In this document: piece by piece, positions 27,526 to 36,872 of the stretch
Layout of the letters: every line of letters starts with the position of its first letter
Numbering within the stretch: the first letter of the stretch is position 1
NCBI GenBank assembly: GCA_913778275.1
Contig: CAJYWN010000009.1
Coordinates: forward strand, 124,001 to 188,000
DNA from: an uncultured Chryseobacterium sp.
GTDB taxonomy: Bacteria; Bacteroidota; Bacteroidia; Flavobacteriales; Weeksellaceae
DNA length: 64,000 nucleotides
Reading direction: 5' to 3'
Notes under the pieces: model-generated
Told to the model about the DNA's origin: nothing
The model's database searches: none
Seen by the model: the letters and a program-made list of their open reading frames with translations, nothing else
Made by a program: the position numbers and the translations under genes

Positions 27526-28125
27526 CCATTTACGAGTAGCATTACTAATACAATAAGTGGTGGTTTTAATACATCCATCTTAGGTTATACTCCTGTGCCA
27601 TATGCCCAAAAGGTAACTGTTACAACGGCACCAGGAGGTGCAACGGTAACAGAATTGGGCTGTAAAACAAATCCGGCAAACGGACATGTATATTGTGCTT
27701 ATCAGCTCTCTGCTGAAATTAATTATGCGAATGCTTATGCGTTGGCAAAGCAAATAGGCGGTTATCTGGTAACGATGACCAGTAATGCTGAGCGGATATG
27801 GGTAAATACAAATTTGGTCAATAGCGGTACGGGGTATAATTTGGCTAATAGTATTTGGATTGGATATGCCAAAATAGCAACTCCCGGTAATAATTTTGAA
27901 TTTAAATGGATTACAGGGGAGGAATTTACCGTGAATTGGGGAATAAACCCTACTCTTGCAACAGTTGAAAATTGGTTTAACTCCGGCGAACCTAATAATA
28001 GTGGTGGAAGTGAAGGTTATTGCCATATTATTAGTCAGGTATTCGATCCACAAAGAAGATGGAATGATCGTCCGGGAGATATTACGACTGGTATTAATCA
28101 GCTGATCATAGAGTTTAATGAATAA
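27220..28125 (+). CDS. Surface protein, family B, with C-type-lectin-like domain
   Basis: The 301-residue protein has the same signal peptide and N-terminal cassette as the gene at 25726 (nearly identical for about 100 residues). From about residue 125 it has a C-type-lectin fold: YALAKQIGGYLVTMTSNAER, SIWIGY, FKWITGE, NWFNSGEPNN, EGYCHI and RWND, with two Cys likely to form the long-loop disulphide. EPN and WND are the usual calcium/sugar-binding motifs. It probably binds glycans at the cell surface. The abrupt change after the cassette indicates module exchange. Confidence 0.8.
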   Translation: MKNSITLAVSLLSLTLYAQVGINNNAPKATLDITAKTTDGSKPEGLIAPRLTGDQIQAGDAQYGAAQKGSIVYATAAATSPSTKTANITTQGYYFFDGTVWNPFTSSITNTISGGFNTSILGYTPVPYAQKVTVTTAPGGATVTELGCKTNPANGHVYCAYQLSAEINYANAYALAKQIGGYLVTMTSNAERIWVNTNLVNSGTGYNLANSIWIGYAKIATPGNNFEFKWITGEEFTVNWGINPTLATVENWFNSGEPNNSGGSEGYCHIISQVFDPQRRWNDRPGDITTGINQLIIEFNE

Positions 28126-28167
28126 ACAAATAAATGACGTTCATGTTGTAAAATAAGTATAATCCGT

Positions 28168-28204
28168 AAAGGTTGCTGCTCAATCATTGTGGCAGCCTTT
28201 TTTT
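28168..28204 (+). terminator. Terminator after the lectin-domain gene
   Basis: AAAGGTTGC and GCAGCCTTT pair over 9 bp around a 15-nt loop, followed by seven T. Confidence 0.75.
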
Positions 28205-28335
28205 AGTATCTTTTTGCTGATCTTATGGGAACTAATTCCTAAAAAATCATCATCAGGTTTTATTCTGGGTATTTTCTTCTCTTTTTCAATTTTATTTTCG
28301 AAATAAGCTGGCCAGGTTATGCTTACAATTGATTT

Positions 28336-28375
28336 TGTAATTAAAATATTACAGAATTGTAATTATTTTATTACA
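28336..28375. promoter_or_regulatory. Tandem TGTAAT-N6-ATTACA inverted repeats, copy 2
   Basis: Two perfect copies are present, at 28336-28353 and 28358-28375, with starts 22 bp apart and 9 bp before the -33 TTG. The geometry is the same as at 24565. The gap from 28205 to 28335 shows nothing else. Confidence 0.65.
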
Positions 28376-28384
28376 TGAAAAATA

Positions 28385-28414
28385 TTGTTAATCAGTATCC
28401 TGAACGTAGATTTG
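28385..28414 (+). promoter_or_regulatory. Promoter of family A copy 2 (TTG-N19-TAGATTTG)
   Basis: TTG is at 28385-28387 and TAGATTTG at 28407-28414, with the same 19-bp spacing as copy 1. Confidence 0.7.
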
Positions 28415-28607
28415 TAAAAACAAAATAAACGTATTTTTTAGAGTTATTTCGTTAAATTATGACCTTGCTTCACAATAAGTATGAATAAGTCAAAAAAATG
28501 AAATTTGAGAAAAATAAGCAAGATCCTTTTCCACTCTAAGGTGAATTAAGGTTAGTGTGAATTAAAATTTCAGATGATACAACTCAGGTTGTAAGGATGT
28601 TGTAGTT

Positions 28608-28670
28608 ATGCAAAAAACACAAATATTGGATATATTGGAAATAATTCCACTATTTGCTGATAAAAAATAA
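28608..28670 (+). CDS. 20-codon upstream ORF (leader peptide candidate), copy 2
   Basis: The peptide is identical to copy 1 except for the last residue (Lys for Ile). TAA abuts the GTG-ATG of the next gene. Confidence 0.45.
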   Translation: MQKTQILDILEIIPLFADKK

Positions 28671-28673
28671 GTG

Positions 28674-29312
28674 ATGAAAATACAAATGATGAAATCCGGT
28701 ACCGTGCAGGTCTTTCGTTTTCTCGGAAGGCTGTTTTGTATTTTTCTCATGATCACTTCAACTATTCACTTCGGGCAGTCGTTCTCTCCAGAAAATGCGG
28801 CGATACATATTCAGGAGGAACCGGAAATAGCTGCATCTCATCAGTTGTCAGTAAGCAGGCCTGAAACGGATAAGGAAAACATTCCGGAAGCAGCGGTAAT
28901 CGCCGGAAAAGAACACCTCTATATTGCCAACGGTACGATCGTTTACGGATGGAGCATCGGAAGCCCGATCAAAGCCGCAAAAAGACAACGTTCCGTTTCC
29001 GCACCACATAAACCCATTGCCAAAAAGAAAGAGCGCAAAGATACCCACAGAAATTATCCTGCAGCCCAGGCCCGTTTCTGTACTGCGTTTCCGGAGGGCA
29101 GTAATGTGCAGCATGTTTCATTGCCGGGCCAGATAGCATGTACCGCACCGGGCAGCTATGACCGGAATTTTATATTCCTTCAGGAAATAAGATATCTTTC
29201 AACAGCACAGTATGACGAATATATCCGTCAGAATTATACCTTTTACTTTTTTTTACATTCAAATAATAATACAAACGGCGGCGGAATACGCCCGCCCCCT
29301 TTTCATTGTTAA
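28674..29312 (+). CDS. Exported protein of unknown function, family A copy 2
   Basis: The 212-residue paralogue of the gene at 24903 has the same signal peptide, KKKERKDTHRNYPAAQ and GGGIRPPPFHC ending. The variable part is residues 45-95 (for example WSIGSPIKAAKRQRS). It precedes the giant surface-protein gene, as copy 1 precedes gene B. Conservation at both ends with a variable middle suggests an accessory or handling role for the following surface protein. That is speculation from position. Confidence 0.65.
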   Translation: MKIQMMKSGTVQVFRFLGRLFCIFLMITSTIHFGQSFSPENAAIHIQEEPEIAASHQLSVSRPETDKENIPEAAVIAGKEHLYIANGTIVYGWSIGSPIKAAKRQRSVSAPHKPIAKKKERKDTHRNYPAAQARFCTAFPEGSNVQHVSLPGQIACTAPGSYDRNFIFLQEIRYLSTAQYDEYIRQNYTFYFFLHSNNNTNGGGIRPPPFHC

Positions 29313-29491
29313 AGCCTTTATCTTAATTCGACTGATGGTCTCTTTCTGCTTTTAACATGATGAAACTTACGTATTGTATGTTTTGCAGATTTTGCTCTTC
29401 CGTTGGTCTCGTATAGTTTCGTTATGAGATGCTCTCTCATTCCCCGATAAAGGTATTGTAAAAGAAAATTCTTACTATATACACAAAAACA

Positions 29492-32400
29492 ATGAAAAAA
29501 TATATTTATTTAATTGTAATGCTTTTGCTTTGTGTAAAAGCATTAGCGCAAGGACATATTCCGGGCACGGTCTTACCGGCTGTACCTACTACAGCGCCCT
29601 GGAATGTCTATACTGCGGCACCGGATCAAAGGCAGAATGCAGCTGTAACCAATGCACAGTCCCTTGCCCTTGTTCCCACAGGAACAAATGGAACCGATAT
29701 CTTTGTTACCTACAACGTAAATACCACAGGTTATAACTTCTATTTAGTCTATACCACAAATGGATCTGTTCCTACCAAGACCAATGGAACGGTTGTCAAT
29801 ATGTCATTTGCAGTATTCAGTGCTTCCAACAGAATCTGGGCGGGAAAAATACCGCAGCAGCCTGCAGGTACCGTAGTTAATTATGTAATTTATGTAAATA
29901 CCACAGGCGGTACATTGGCTGCCGCCAACAATCGTGTTTCTTCTGCTGTTTTCGGGATAGAAAGCTCTTGGACCGAAGGAAACAGATATTATACATTTAT
30001 TGCCTCGGGAGGAGTACCGGGACCTAGCCTTTGGCTGAAAGCCGATGCAGGAACCAATACAACTATAAACGGAAATGCCGTCACCACCTGGAATGACCAG
30101 AGTGGTAATTTACGAAATGTTTCCAGCTCATCACCGGGCAACGGCGTGGTGAATTACAATACTGCCTCAGGTAATTCTGAATTTAATTTTAACCCTTCGA
30201 TTAATTTTGATAATACTAATGATGCTTTAGGAACTTCTACTGCATTATTCCCACCTGTCGGTGGACCCAATGCAACTTTTTTTGGGGTTTCCAATAAAGA
30301 TGGCGCAGCCCTTCTTCAGGTTAATATATCAGGATCCGGAGGAAGCGGTGCACAGTCTTATGACTGGCCGCAGTTTGATTCCAATGGTATTTTTGCGAGG
30401 TATGACACCTTTAATGGCTGGTCAGCAGGTTATAGCAGTACAGGTACTCGGGTGGCAAACGGCTATATTAATGCCGGAACCGGTGCCGGAGTGGGAAGAG
30501 GATTTTCGAGCAATGGGGGAAGCTTTGTCACTGACGGCAATTGGTGCTTCCTCGGTGAATTAGGGTTTGTAATCGGTTCAGACCAAGTATCGGGGGATAA
30601 TGCTACTGCAGTAAATAATACATCGGAGGTGATCGCATATCAGAGACAGTTGTCAGCTTTAGAGAAACGAAGAATAGACAGCTACCTGGCCATAAAGTAT
30701 GGTGTTACACTTAGCCAGACTACCCCTCAAAATTATCTAAGCAGTGCTGGAAGCACGATATGGGATGCTACTACTGTACCCAATCCTTCTTACAGTAATA
30801 ATATTGCCGGTATAGCAAGAGATGACGCATCAGGATTAAACCAGTATCAATCTCAAAGTATGAATGCAGGCATTCAGCCGGTAATAGCGCTTGGAAATAT
30901 CTTTGCAACCAACCAGGCGAATACAAACACATTCTCTACAGACCTTTCTGCTTTAGTTTGGGGTTCCGATACGGGAAGCACTTCATTTGCAACATCTTTT
31001 GCTTTCGGAGGATTGAATAACCGTATGGTAAGAATTTGGAAAGTACAGGAAACAGGAACGGTAGGAACGGTAAAAGTAGCGTTGCGTGCTTCTGATATAT
31101 CTTCAAATATAACTTTACCTTCTTTAGTGGTGAGTTCAGATGCAACATTTGACGGATCAGATGCAAAAACTTCCATGACGTTGGAAACCTTAGGGGGTGT
31201 ATCATACTACACAGCTACAGTAGACTTTACTACAGGTCAGTTCTTTACCTTTGCAGCTTTAGTAACCGCTCCGGGAGGGGTTTTGGGAACTACTTTATGG
31301 CTTAAAGCGGATGCCGGAACCAGCACTATAACAAATGGGGCAGGAGTAGCACAGTGGAACGATCAAAGTGCTAATGGTAACAATATGGTTCAGGCTACTG
31401 GTGCCAGCCAGCCTAGATTTGCTGATACGCCTGTGAGTAATATCAACTTCAATCCATCAGTAGACTTTAATGGTACTAACCAAAATATGGTAGACAGTAA
31501 TGGTATTTTCGGCACAGGAACTTATTCTAACTCAGCTTCTTTCGCTATTGCGAATACAGATGCTGTACAAAATGGTGTTTTATATGTAGAATCTTTGGGA
31601 GTAGGCAGTTGGTTTGCACAAAATATACCTTGGGGTGATGGTAATTTTTATTGGCAAGGGCCTCAAAGTGCGGCCCTATCCGCATCATGGGGAGGTACGA
31701 TCGGTGTTCCTTATTTATGGACAGGATGGAATAATAACAGCCTTTCACCAAGAAATGTACTTCGCCGAAACGGATTAACATTAGGAAGCAATAATACGGC
31801 TGTGAGTTACACGGGTAATAACTCCCAATTTGTACTCGGAAGTAATAATGGTAACATTAATTATTTTGATGGGCGACTTGGAGAACTTATTATATATACA
31901 AATCCGTTTACTGCAGTTGATAGGCAAAAAGTAGAATCTTATTTGGCTGTAAAGTATGGCGTTACGCTAAATCAGACCAGCGCCCAGAATTATGTAAACA
32001 GTTCTGGTAGTACAATTTGGGACGCTACTACTTTACCTAACCCTTCCTATAGCAACAATATTGCCGGTATTGCAAGAGATGATGCTTCTGCATTAAACCA
32101 GAAACAGTCTTCCTCCGTAAACACAGGTTTACAGCCGGTGATAGCACTCGGGAATATTTTTGCAACCAACCAGGCGAATACAAACACATTTGCAGCAGAC
32201 CTTTCTGCTTTGGTTTGGGGTTCCGATACGGGAAGCACCTCTTTTGCTACTCCTTTTGCTTTCGGAGGATTGAATAACCGAATGGCAAGAATCTGGAGAG
32301 TGCAGGAAACCGGAACGGTAGGAACGGTTAAAGTAGCCTTGCGTGTTTCTGATCTTCCTCTCAATGTAACTATACCTGCCTTAGTAGTGAGTTCAGATGC

Positions 32401-35400
32401 AACATTTGACGGAACAGATTCCAGAACCGCCATGACGTTGGAAACCTTAGGCGGGGTACAGTATTATACGGCAACGGTAGACTTTACCACAGGACAGTTC
32501 TTTACTTTCGCGGCTTTGGTAACCGCTCCGGGAGGGGTGTCTGCGGGGTTGACGATATGGCATAAAGCGGATGCGGGTGTTACGGCTTCTTCCAACCTTG
32601 TAACTGCATGGACCAATCTGCCGAATGGACGTCAGGTGATCAATACAGGTGGCTCACAGAGTCCTACCTTAACGAATGGAACAACAGGAGCTTTGTTTAA
32701 CTTTAATCCGTACCTAAATTTTACGGCAACTCCAAATGCCTTGTATGATTCTGGTGCAACTCCTTTCACACAGGGTGGCAGCGGTACATTCTTTTTTACT
32801 GCAAACAACCTGTCTTCAGGAGGCCAAATGTTCGGTGTAAATGCTACCGGCGGTACAGGTGTAAATATTTATGACAATCCGGTTTTTGAAACGGATAGGA
32901 TGTTTACCAGCCCCAGCAGTTTTGCTTATTCTCCTTCAACCAGTTTGCTTCCAACCAGTATTCAGCGGTTAACCTTTACACCGTCAAATGTTACGGGTCA
33001 GTTAAACATGAGTGGAACCAACTTCTTAAATGTTGCCCCTACGAGTGTACTTGGTGGTGGCGGGTATATTTTTGGAGCTGATAATTCTGGTTTAGGAGGT
33101 GATGATAACGGTTTTACGGGGCTGATATCTGAAACAGTAGCCTACAATACAACGCTTTCAGCGACAGATATTAATAAGGTTAATTCTTATTTAGCAATTA
33201 AATATGGTGTGACATTAGGGACAAGTTCTAGTGTTGTTAATTATCTTGCCTCAAACGGTGCAAGCATCTGGACCGGTGATACTACCTACCAGAATAATAT
33301 TGCCGGTATTATGAGAGATGATGCATCAGGATTAAACCAGGATCAATCCCAAAGTGCAAACAGCGGCATTCAGCCAGTAATAGCGCTTGGTAATATCTTT
33401 GCAACCAACCAGGCGAATACAAACACATTTGCAGCAGACCTTTCTGCTTTGGTTTGGGGTTCCGATGCGGGAAGCACTTCTTTTGCTACTCCTTTCGTAT
33501 TCGGAGGATCAACAGTCAGAATGGCAAGAATCTGGAAAGTACAGGAAACGGGAACAGTAGGAACTGTGAAAGTAGCCTTACGTGCTTCAGATATTTCGGG
33601 TGGTGCAAGTGCTCCTGCTTTACTAGTAAGTTCTGATGCTGTTTTTGACGGAACAGATTCCAGAACCGCCATGACGTTGGAAACCTTAGGCGGGGTACAG
33701 TATTACACCGCAACGGTAGACTTTACCACAGGACAGTTCTTTACTTTCGCGGCTTTGGTAACCGCTCCGGGAGGGGTATCAGGAGCATCGCTTTGGGTGA
33801 AAGCTGATGCGGGAGTAGGCAACACAACTTACTTTAATGTTCCTTCCGGTAACAGAACGGCAAGCAGCAGTTTTTCAGGGCTGGGTCCTGCAAATTCAAC
33901 TTTAAGTTCTGGAACTTCATGGTCAGCTGCTACAGCAACAACAGGTGACTTCCTGACACTGGATTTGGGGTCTTCTCAAACCGTACGGGGAGTGGTTACT
34001 AAAGGTAGAGGAGATTCTTTTGCGCAATGGGTAACGAGCTATATAGTAGGTTATTCAACAGATAATGTAAATTATGTTTCTTTAGGAAGTTTTAATGGAA
34101 ATGTGGACCAGGTTACTGAAGTTGTTAGTTTATTCCCATCTGCAGTTACTGCCCGCTATATTCGATTTACAGTAGCCGGTTATTCAGGTTTCCCTTCGAT
34201 GCGTGCCGATGTTGTTTCAACATTAACTAATGCAACTGCTGATAACACGGCTATCAATTTTTGGAATGATCAGAGTGGCAATGGTAGAAACTTCGTTAAT
34301 GTTACAGCCAATCCGGTTTTATACCAGACTACTGCATCTAATAGCAGTTTCAATTTTAATCCTTCATTAAATTTTGGAGCTACTACTGCTGCGTTAGGTT
34401 CTGGAAGTACATTGTTTCCTGCTTCACCGGTATCGAGTGCTACATTCTTTGGAGTAACTAATGTTGGAGGCTTTTTATTTTTGGGTGTCAATAATAACTT
34501 GGAAACCGTCAATACAGCAAAATACGATTATCCTCTTTTTGGAAATGGTTACGTATATGCTCGAATTAACTCCGGCGCAGCTGTAAACCCAACTGTAACA
34601 CCCGCTAGCGGTACAAGTATATCTACAGGTTATCTATCCAATGGAACATCTGCAGGTATCGCTTCAAATGGAGGAAATTTCTCTGTTTTATCGGGTTCTT
34701 ATGGTACCTATACCGGTGCAATGAGTATTGGCTCAAACCAATGGGCCAATGGTGATAATGCGAACCCTGCAGTTGGAAATATTCCGGAATTAATTGCTTT
34801 TAACCAACAGCTCACGGCGCCACAGCGTCTGCAGGTTGAAAGTTATCTGGCCACTAAATATGGTATTACACTCAACCAAACCACGGCCCAAAACTATCTG
34901 GCTTCAGACGGCAGTACAATAACTTGGAATGCAACTGCCAACAGCAGCTATAAGAACAATATCGCAGGGATAGGAAGAGATGATCTGACGGCATTATATC
35001 AGAAGCAGTCTCAGAGTATAAACAGCGGTTCTCAGGTGGTTATGGCTTTAGGAACTGTTGCAGCAAGCAACCAGGCCAATGCCAATACCATTCCAGTAAA
35101 TAATCAATTCTTTATCTGGGGAGATGACAATGGCTCGCTAAGCACCTTTGTTTCAACAGGTAATATTACTTATCCAAGCCGATTTACAAGGATCTGGAAA
35201 ACACAGAACACAGGAGGCTTTGCCCAAAATATGACTGTGTATTATCCGGTAAGTGCATTTGGAACCAGCGTAGCTTCCTCTGTTGGCATTCTGTATGGTA
35301 ATACTGCTGCATCGCTAAGTGATGGATCGGCATCAATAATCCTGCAAAGTGGCACAACAACAATTAACGGAGTAAGCCATTACGCCTTCACCGTTCCGGC

Positions 35401-35770
35401 TGCGCAGGTTGCCAATATGCAGTTCTTCTCATTCAGCGGTAGCATCGTATGTTACAAGCCGGCGGTTACCGTAGGGACAACGCTGGATACGAAACATGGA
35501 ATCACGGCATTGGGCAGAGCGGGATCAGGAGATCCGGATAACTGGCCTATGGTGCGTAAAGGAGCATGGACTGTCCTGGAAGCCAAAACAAAAGGATTTG
35601 TCATCAACAGGCTTACCGCCGCGCAAATTGCTGCGATACCTCCTGCCAACCTTGTAGAAGGAATGATGATCTATGATACTACGAACAATTGTATGAAAGT
35701 GTACACCAGTACAGACGGAGGCACCACATTCAATTGGCAGTGCATCAGCACACAAACATGTCCGGACTAA
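29492..35770 (+). CDS. Giant repeat-containing surface protein with lectin-like and F5/8-type-C domains
   Basis: The 2092-residue protein has a signal peptide (ending ALAQ) and an Fn3-like N-terminal region to about residue 175. Four tandem units of about 415 residues begin with LWLKADAG or WHKADAG (near residues 179, 601, 1021 and 1432). Each has a concanavalin/LamG-like part, a VESYLAIKYGVTL linker, NNIAGIARDDASGLNQ and a second beta domain ending QFFTFAALVTAPGG. The fourth unit is split by an inserted F5/8 type C (discoidin) domain at about 1440-1570 (FLTLDLGSSQTVRGV, ARYIRFTVAGY). The C-terminus (GMMIYDTTNNCMKVYTS) resembles fibre-like surface proteins. No standard type A T9SS signal is evident. 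Probably a cell-surface adhesin. Confidence 0.82.
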   Translation: MKKYIYLIVMLLLCVKALAQGHIPGTVLPAVPTTAPWNVYTAAPDQRQNAAVTNAQSLALVPTGTNGTDIFVTYNVNTTGYNFYLVYTTNGSVPTKTNGTVVNMSFAVFSASNRIWAGKIPQQPAGTVVNYVIYVNTTGGTLAAANNRVSSAVFGIESSWTEGNRYYTFIASGGVPGPSLWLKADAGTNTTINGNAVTTWNDQSGNLRNVSSSSPGNGVVNYNTASGNSEFNFNPSINFDNTNDALGTSTALFPPVGGPNATFFGVSNKDGAALLQVNISGSGGSGAQSYDWPQFDSNGIFARYDTFNGWSAGYSSTGTRVANGYINAGTGAGVGRGFSSNGGSFVTDGNWCFLGELGFVIGSDQVSGDNATAVNNTSEVIAYQRQLSALEKRRIDSYLAIKYGVTLSQTTPQNYLSSAGSTIWDATTVPNPSYSNNIAGIARDDASGLNQYQSQSMNAGIQPVIALGNIFATNQANTNTFSTDLSALVWGSDTGSTSFATSFAFGGLNNRMVRIWKVQETGTVGTVKVALRASDISSNITLPSLVVSSDATFDGSDAKTSMTLETLGGVSYYTATVDFTTGQFFTFAALVTAPGGVLGTTLWLKADAGTSTITNGAGVAQWNDQSANGNNMVQATGASQPRFADTPVSNINFNPSVDFNGTNQNMVDSNGIFGTGTYSNSASFAIANTDAVQNGVLYVESLGVGSWFAQNIPWGDGNFYWQGPQSAALSASWGGTIGVPYLWTGWNNNSLSPRNVLRRNGLTLGSNNTAVSYTGNNSQFVLGSNNGNINYFDGRLGELIIYTNPFTAVDRQKVESYLAVKYGVTLNQTSAQNYVNSSGSTIWDATTLPNPSYSNNIAGIARDDASALNQKQSSSVNTGLQPVIALGNIFATNQANTNTFAADLSALVWGSDTGSTSFATPFAFGGLNNRMARIWRVQETGTVGTVKVALRVSDLPLNVTIPALVVSSDATFDGTDSRTAMTLETLGGVQYYTATVDFTTGQFFTFAALVTAPGGVSAGLTIWHKADAGVTASSNLVTAWTNLPNGRQVINTGGSQSPTLTNGTTGALFNFNPYLNFTATPNALYDSGATPFTQGGSGTFFFTANNLSSGGQMFGVNATGGTGVNIYDNPVFETDRMFTSPSSFAYSPSTSLLPTSIQRLTFTPSNVTGQLNMSGTNFLNVAPTSVLGGGGYIFGADNSGLGGDDNGFTGLISETVAYNTTLSATDINKVNSYLAIKYGVTLGTSSSVVNYLASNGASIWTGDTTYQNNIAGIMRDDASGLNQDQSQSANSGIQPVIALGNIFATNQANTNTFAADLSALVWGSDAGSTSFATPFVFGGSTVRMARIWKVQETGTVGTVKVALRASDISGGASAPALLVSSDAVFDGTDSRTAMTLETLGGVQYYTATVDFTTGQFFTFAALVTAPGGVSGASLWVKADAGVGNTTYFNVPSGNRTASSSFSGLGPANSTLSSGTSWSAATATTGDFLTLDLGSSQTVRGVVTKGRGDSFAQWVTSYIVGYSTDNVNYVSLGSFNGNVDQVTEVVSLFPSAVTARYIRFTVAGYSGFPSMRADVVSTLTNATADNTAINFWNDQSGNGRNFVNVTANPVLYQTTASNSSFNFNPSLNFGATTAALGSGSTLFPASPVSSATFFGVTNVGGFLFLGVNNNLETVNTAKYDYPLFGNGYVYARINSGAAVNPTVTPASGTSISTGYLSNGTSAGIASNGGNFSVLSGSYGTYTGAMSIGSNQWANGDNANPAVGNIPELIAFNQQLTAPQRLQVESYLATKYGITLNQTTAQNYLASDGSTITWNATANSSYKNNIAGIGRDDLTALYQKQSQSINSGSQVVMALGTVAASNQANANTIPVNNQFFIWGDDNGSLSTFVSTGNITYPSRFTRIWKTQNTGGFAQNMTVYYPVSAFGTSVASSVGILYGNTAASLSDGSASIILQSGTTTINGVSHYAFTVPAAQVANMQFFSFSGSIVCYKPAVTVGTTLDTKHGITALGRAGSGDPDNWPMVRKGAWTVLEAKTKGFVINRLTAAQIAAIPPANLVEGMMIYDTTNNCMKVYTSTDGGTTFNWQCISTQTCPD

Positions 35771-35848
35771 ATTAATGTTAATTGTTAACTGAACTAAGGG
35801 AGCTGATAGTAAAGCTCCCACAGTTCAGATACTATCAAAAATTTTATT

Positions 35849-36367
35849 ATGAAAAAGTTGATAATACTTTATTCTTTGATTACCACAGCGCTGATCCCGG
35901 CGCAGGTAGCAATAGGGAAGACCTCCGTCTCCAATTCTTCCGTCTCCCTGGAGTTCGGAAATGACAACAGGGGAATTGTTCTCCCGTGGGTTACTTCTGC
36001 AGCGGCCGTTACCGGTGCTGTAAACGGAACTTTCATTTACGACATTTCAGATAAAAAAGTGAAATTCAGAAATAACGGTACTTGGGTAGACCTGAGTGTT
36101 GATACAACGGGAGTGGTAGATACATCGTTACAAAATACCAAAACGGAGCAATCCGGTGCAAAGGTAGTGATCGGTGCCAATGCGGCAACGGATACTACAC
36201 CCGGTATTCTTGTGCTTACGGACACCGATAAAGTGTTTGTGCTGCCCAAAGTGGCAAGTCCGCACCTTAATATTGTTAATCCTGCAGCAGGAATGATGGC
36301 TTATGATACGGTAAAAAAACAAATTGCCGTTTTTAACGGTACGGTCTGGTCATTCTGGAAACCTTAA
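35849..36367 (+). CDS. Small fibre-like surface protein
   Basis: The 172-residue protein has a signal peptide (ending IPAQ). Two short beta modules follow: GIVLPWVTSAAAVTGAVNGTFIYDISDKKVKFRNNGTWVDL and GMMAYDTVKKQIAVFNGTVWSFW. The same building block ends the giant protein 79 bp upstream, so the two may be co-expressed parts of one surface structure. No enzyme motif is seen. Confidence 0.65.
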   Translation: MKKLIILYSLITTALIPAQVAIGKTSVSNSSVSLEFGNDNRGIVLPWVTSAAAVTGAVNGTFIYDISDKKVKFRNNGTWVDLSVDTTGVVDTSLQNTKTEQSGAKVVIGANAATDTTPGILVLTDTDKVFVLPKVASPHLNIVNPAAGMMAYDTVKKQIAVFNGTVWSFWKP

Positions 36368-36385
36368 ACTGATATTTATTTATAT

Positions 36386-36420
36386 TTTGCCACGGCTTCT
36401 CTGAGAAGTCGTGGCAAATT
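36386..36420 (+). terminator. Strong terminator closing the surface-protein island
   Basis: TTTGCCACGGCTTCTC pairs with GAGAAGTCGTGGCAAA over 16 positions, with one G-T pair and a tiny loop, followed by T-rich sequence. Confidence 0.85.
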
Positions 36421-36872
36421 TTAATGATTTTCCACATATTAAAAATATATCTTATAAAAAAAATTATGGACGGTATGTTACAAAAGCATATTTGTTATAC
36501 AGTTTGAGCCAAAGCTCAGCGTAATGTATTACATAAATTATTGAAGGATATCGGACTTTAGAGTTTATACGCTAAGATCACGGGGCTAATATTACTATCT
36601 GAATAGTAATTTGTTATAAAATGATTTAAAAAAGATCGCGTAATTCTTTTTTTACTATTTTTAAGCCAAATAATATAAAGTTCGAATCGATAAAAATTTT
36701 AATAATATTTAAAACATGAAAAAAACGCACAGGTTGTGATAGGAATATTTTTTACAAAATGTTATGAAACAGTATAATTATCAGCAAAATTGAATTAAAA
36801 CTTAAAAAATAAATTTTAGTTAATCTATAAATAAATATAATTATTATAATAAACCTTAAAAATTCATCAATA
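36421..36872. other. AT-rich gene-free stretch
   Basis: The region has no convincing ORF or hairpin. A promoter for the following barrel gene should lie here, but no clear TAnnTTTG box was found. Confidence 0.5.

Larger units (their letters stand above)
28330..29312 (+). repeat. Segmental duplication, module A copy 2
   Basis: This is the direct-repeat partner of 24560-25547. Confidence 0.85.

Noticed and set aside
27580..28053. 157-codon minus-strand ORF opposite the lectin-domain gene
   Set aside because: The plus-strand frame contains clear C-type-lectin motifs, and the antisense has no recognisable features.
27220..28125. Diversity-generating retroelement acting on the C-type-lectin domain
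   Set aside because: C-type-lectin folds are known retroelement targets, but no reverse transcriptase, template repeat or accessory gene is in the window.
29492..35770. CRISPR-like repetition
   Set aside because: The repeats are long in-frame coding units of about 1.25 kb inside one gene, not short repeats with spacers.
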